In this document: positions 6,833 to 7,444 of the stretch, piece by piece
How positions within the stretch are numbered: the first letter of the stretch is position 1
How the letters are laid out: each line of letters begins with the position of its first letter
NCBI GenBank assembly: GCA_947594335.1
Contig: CANQEC010000116.1
Span: forward strand, 1 to 7,444
Length of the DNA: 7,444 nucleotides
Origin: an uncultured Lachnospiraceae bacterium
Lineage (GTDB): Bacteria; Bacillota; Clostridia; Lachnospirales; Lachnospiraceae
Reading direction: 5' to 3'
Notes under the pieces: generated by a model
Seen by the model: the letters and a program-made list of their open reading frames with translations, nothing else
What the model was told of the DNA's origin: nothing
The model's database searches: none
Made by a program: the position numbers and the translations under genes

Positions 6833-7444
6833 ATGGATACCAATCAGAACTATGTATGGGATAAGCTGACCATGGGCATGTGCTACTATCCGGAACAATG
6901 GGACAAAGGAATGTGGCGCGAGGATCTGATCCGCATGAAAGAAGCAGGAGTTTCCGTTATAAGAATCGCAGAGTTTTCCTGGTGCATTTTTGAGCCGGAA
7001 GAAGGCAGATTCTGTTTTGATTTTTTTGATGAATTTTTAAATGCTGCGGAAGAAGAAGGAATGAAAGTGATATTTTGTACTCCTACAGCAGCTCCTCCGG
7101 CATGGCTGACGGAAAAGTATCCCGAGGTATTAAATGCGAGAATTGACGGCGTAAAATACAGGCACGGCATGAGAAGACATTATAATTACAATTCTCAGGT
7201 ATATATTGATTTGTCAAAAGAAATAGTGGAAAAACTGGCAGAACATTATGGGAAAAGGGAGTGCATAATCGGGTGGCAGATCGACAATGAGCTGAACTGC
7301 GCGATGGATTACTTTTATTCGGAAAGCGATACGGCCGCTTTTCGGAGATTCCTGAAGAGAAAATATATCACGCTGGATGCCTTAAACGATGCATGGGGGA
7401 ATGTATTCTGGAATCAGACCTACACAAAATGGGAAGAAATCCAT
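6833..7444 (+). CDS. GH42 family glycosidase, beta-galactosidase-like (3' end outside window)
   Basis: The first 204 codons of a gene that runs off the window; GH42 enzymes are about 650-700 residues. AAGGA (6822-6826) precedes the ATG by 6 bases, and the start lies one base after the kinase stop. There is no signal peptide, so the enzyme should act in the cytoplasm on imported sugar. GH42 landmarks in order are GMCYYPEQWD (15-24), the RMKEAGVSVIRIAEFSW strand-helix (34-50), FEPEEGRFCFDFFD (53-66), TPTAAPPAWL (83-92), RRHYNYNS (114-121) and GWQIDNE (147-153). In the last, N152-E153 match the acid/base pair; the nucleophile Glu lies beyond the window. The FLKRKY/ALNDAWGNVFWNQTYTKWEEI region also matches the family. 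All four positions that hold zinc-ligand cysteines in Thermus A4 beta-galactosidase are occupied by other residues. Alpha-L-arabinopyranosidase activity is a known alternative in GH42. Confidence 0.92.
   Translation, partial: MDTNQNYVWDKLTMGMCYYPEQWDKGMWREDLIRMKEAGVSVIRIAEFSWCIFEPEEGRFCFDFFDEFLNAAEEEGMKVIFCTPTAAPPAWLTEKYPEVLNARIDGVKYRHGMRRHYNYNSQVYIDLSKEIVEKLAEHYGKRECIIGWQIDNELNCAMDYFYSESDTAAFRRFLKRKYITLDALNDAWGNVFWNQTYTKWEEIH

Overview
The window looks like chromosomal DNA from a Gram-positive Clostridia, most likely a gut Lachnospiraceae-type organism. This rests on strong purine-rich ribosome binding sites, tightly packed genes, a YesM/YesN-style two-component pair beside a CUT1 sugar ABC transporter, and a GH42 glycosidase. 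The taxonomic call is an inference from gene style, not from a marker gene.

Layout: positions 1-699 hold the 3' part of an SsuC/TauC-type ABC permease that belongs to an upstream operon. That operon ends in a clear intrinsic terminator (828-869). A gene-free stretch (700-1089) carries an alternative-pairing RNA element, the terminator, a GC-rich stem and the likely promoter of the next operon. From 1090 to the window end six genes run on the + strand: sugar-binding protein, two CUT1 permeases, an AraC-type response regulator, a sensor histidine kinase, and the 5' part of a GH42 glycosidase that runs off the edge. After the second gene the spacings are 13, 6, -4 and 1 bases, so these genes are almost certainly one transcription unit. 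The one large internal gap (2356-2538) holds a perfect 15-base inverted repeat that probably sets a higher level of the binding protein than of the genes behind it.

How the genes probably work together: the histidine kinase senses an extracellular cue with its Cache-like outer domain. It phosphorylates the regulator at D53, which activates the operon promoter. The binding protein and two permeases import a galactose- or arabinose-containing oligosaccharide, and the GH42 enzyme, which starts without a signal peptide, hydrolyses it in the cytoplasm. No ATPase gene lies in the window; CUT1 systems of this type often share an MsmK/UgpC ATPase encoded elsewhere. GC content falls from about 57-60% in the first gene to about 35-45% in the sugar operon, so the operon may have a separate history.

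I did not find a clearly new class of system. The points most worth a second look are the binding protein's apparent lack of a lipobox, the 21-base-spaced direct repeat at a promoter with no -35 box, the intercistronic inverted repeat, and the loss of all four zinc-ligand cysteines in the GH42 enzyme.
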